Below, in pieces: positions 5,280 through 5,604 of a stretch of DNA of 5,604 bases (position 1 is the stretch's first letter; each line of letters starts with the position of its first letter). Made by a program: the position numbers and the translations under genes. Source of the DNA: Acidovorax sp. Lineage in GTDB: Bacteria > Pseudomonadota > Gammaproteobacteria > Burkholderiales > Burkholderiaceae_C. The stretch covers positions 1 to 5,604 of the forward strand of contig JASLFM010000383.1 of assembly GCA_030150585.1 (NCBI GenBank), in the 5' to 3' direction. The notes beneath the pieces were generated by a model. That model was not told the origin of the DNA and ran no database searches. It saw nothing but the letters and a program-made list of their open reading frames with translations.

Positions 5280-5312
5280 TCAGTCCGCCCTCAGTCCGCT
5301 CTCAGCCCGGTA
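5280..5312. repeat. 11-bp tandem repeat at the end of the RidA-family gene
   Basis: TCAGTCCGCCC (5280-5290) and TCAGTCCGCTC (5291-5301) are adjacent copies differing at one base. TCAGCCCGGTA (5302-5312) matches at 7 of 11 positions and holds the RidA-family stop. Each copy reads TGA on the minus strand, and because 11 is not a multiple of 3 the three stops fall in three different frames. Confidence 0.6.
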
Positions 5313-5604
5313 TGACGGCCGTGGCCTCGATCTCGATGCGCGCGCGCTCCTCCATGAGCCCTGCCACCTGCACGCAGGCCATGGCGGGGAAGTGCTTGCC
5401 CATCACCTCGCGGTAGACCGCGCCCAGCTCCTTCAGGCGCGCGTTGTACTCGCGCCGGTCCAGCACGTACCAGGTCAGGCGCACGAGGTGCTCGGGGCCC
5501 GCGCCGCCGGCTTCGAGCACGGCGCGCACGTTGAGCAGCGTCTGGCGCGTCTGGGCGATGAAGTCGTCGCTCTCGAACTGCTGCTGCGCGTTCCAGCCGA
5601 TCTG
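5302..5604 (-). CDS. RidA/YjgF/YER057c/UK114 family protein, N-terminus cut by window edge
   Basis: One hundred residues up to the TGA are visible; roughly the first 30 of a usual 125-135-aa protein lie outside. Family features in order are QIGWNA (1-6), DDFIAQTRQTLLNVRAVLEAGGAG (13-36), VRLTWYVLDRREY (41-53), the YREVMGKHFPAMACVQVAGL region (64-83) and RIEIEATAVIPG (89-100). Classic RidA proteins hydrolyse reactive enamines and imines such as 2-aminoacrylate as trimers. The catalytic Arg of RidA (R105 in E. coli, in a PARSCVEV context) is replaced here by Met75 (PAMACVQV), while the Glu equivalent to E120 is kept as E91. It therefore probably belongs to a non-RidA subgroup with a different or unknown activity. 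The gene is convergent with the hypothetical protein gene, 27 bp apart. Confidence 0.9.
   Translation of the reverse strand, partial: QIGWNAQQQFESDDFIAQTRQTLLNVRAVLEAGGAGPEHLVRLTWYVLDRREYNARLKELGAVYREVMGKHFPAMACVQVAGLMEERARIEIEATAVIPG

Overview
The window is GC-rich (about 70% by eye) and densely packed with chromosomal genes. Gene content and protein style suggest a betaproteobacterium of the order Burkholderiales, most likely Comamonadaceae (Acidovorax, Comamonas or Delftia-like). This rests on a WS/DGAT with a 'GERMSKVDTAWLRMD' start, a bacterial acyl-CoA-binding protein, a small polyhydroxyalkanoate (PHA) system protein and a DUF2265-type aminopeptidase lipoprotein. I see no transposase, phage gene, tRNA, rRNA or CRISPR array.

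Layout, left to right. (1) 1-495 (+): C-terminal part of a DUF2817/M14-type zinc carboxypeptidase-like protein, cut by the window edge. (2) 487-2067 (-): a full wax ester synthase/diacylglycerol acyltransferase, meeting gene 1 tail to tail with a 9-bp overlap. (3) 2068-2219: a 152-bp divergent control region with an 8-bp inverted repeat. (4) 2220-2474 (+): an 84-aa acyl-CoA-binding protein, followed by a GC hairpin shared with the convergent gene 5. (5) 2502-2816 (-): a PHA-system protein with a GTG start, overlapping the end of gene 6 by 44 bp. (6) 2773-3957 (-): an HExxH aminopeptidase lipoprotein. (7) 3972-4625 (+): DNA-3-methyladenine glycosylase I (tag), whose ATG is only 14 bp from the divergent ATG of gene 6. 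(8) 4657-5274 (+): an unrecognised 205-aa protein with one N-terminal membrane segment. (9) 5302-5604 (-): a RidA/YjgF-family protein, cut by the right edge.

How the genes may work together. The central block (487-2816) puts three genes of acyl-CoA and storage-lipid handling side by side: an enzyme that makes wax ester or triacylglycerol from acyl-CoA, a soluble acyl-CoA carrier divergent from it, and a small PHA-associated protein. A shared storage-lipid role is an inference from adjacency and family, not shown by the sequence. The other genes (peptidases, DNA repair, RidA) look like ordinary housekeeping or accessory neighbours. I found no clear undescribed system. The items most worth checking are the divergent operator-like repeat, a 33-bp AT-rich stretch with rare codons inside the aminopeptidase gene that resembles a dispersed repeat, the overprinted gene junction, and the very compressed aminopeptidase/tag junction.
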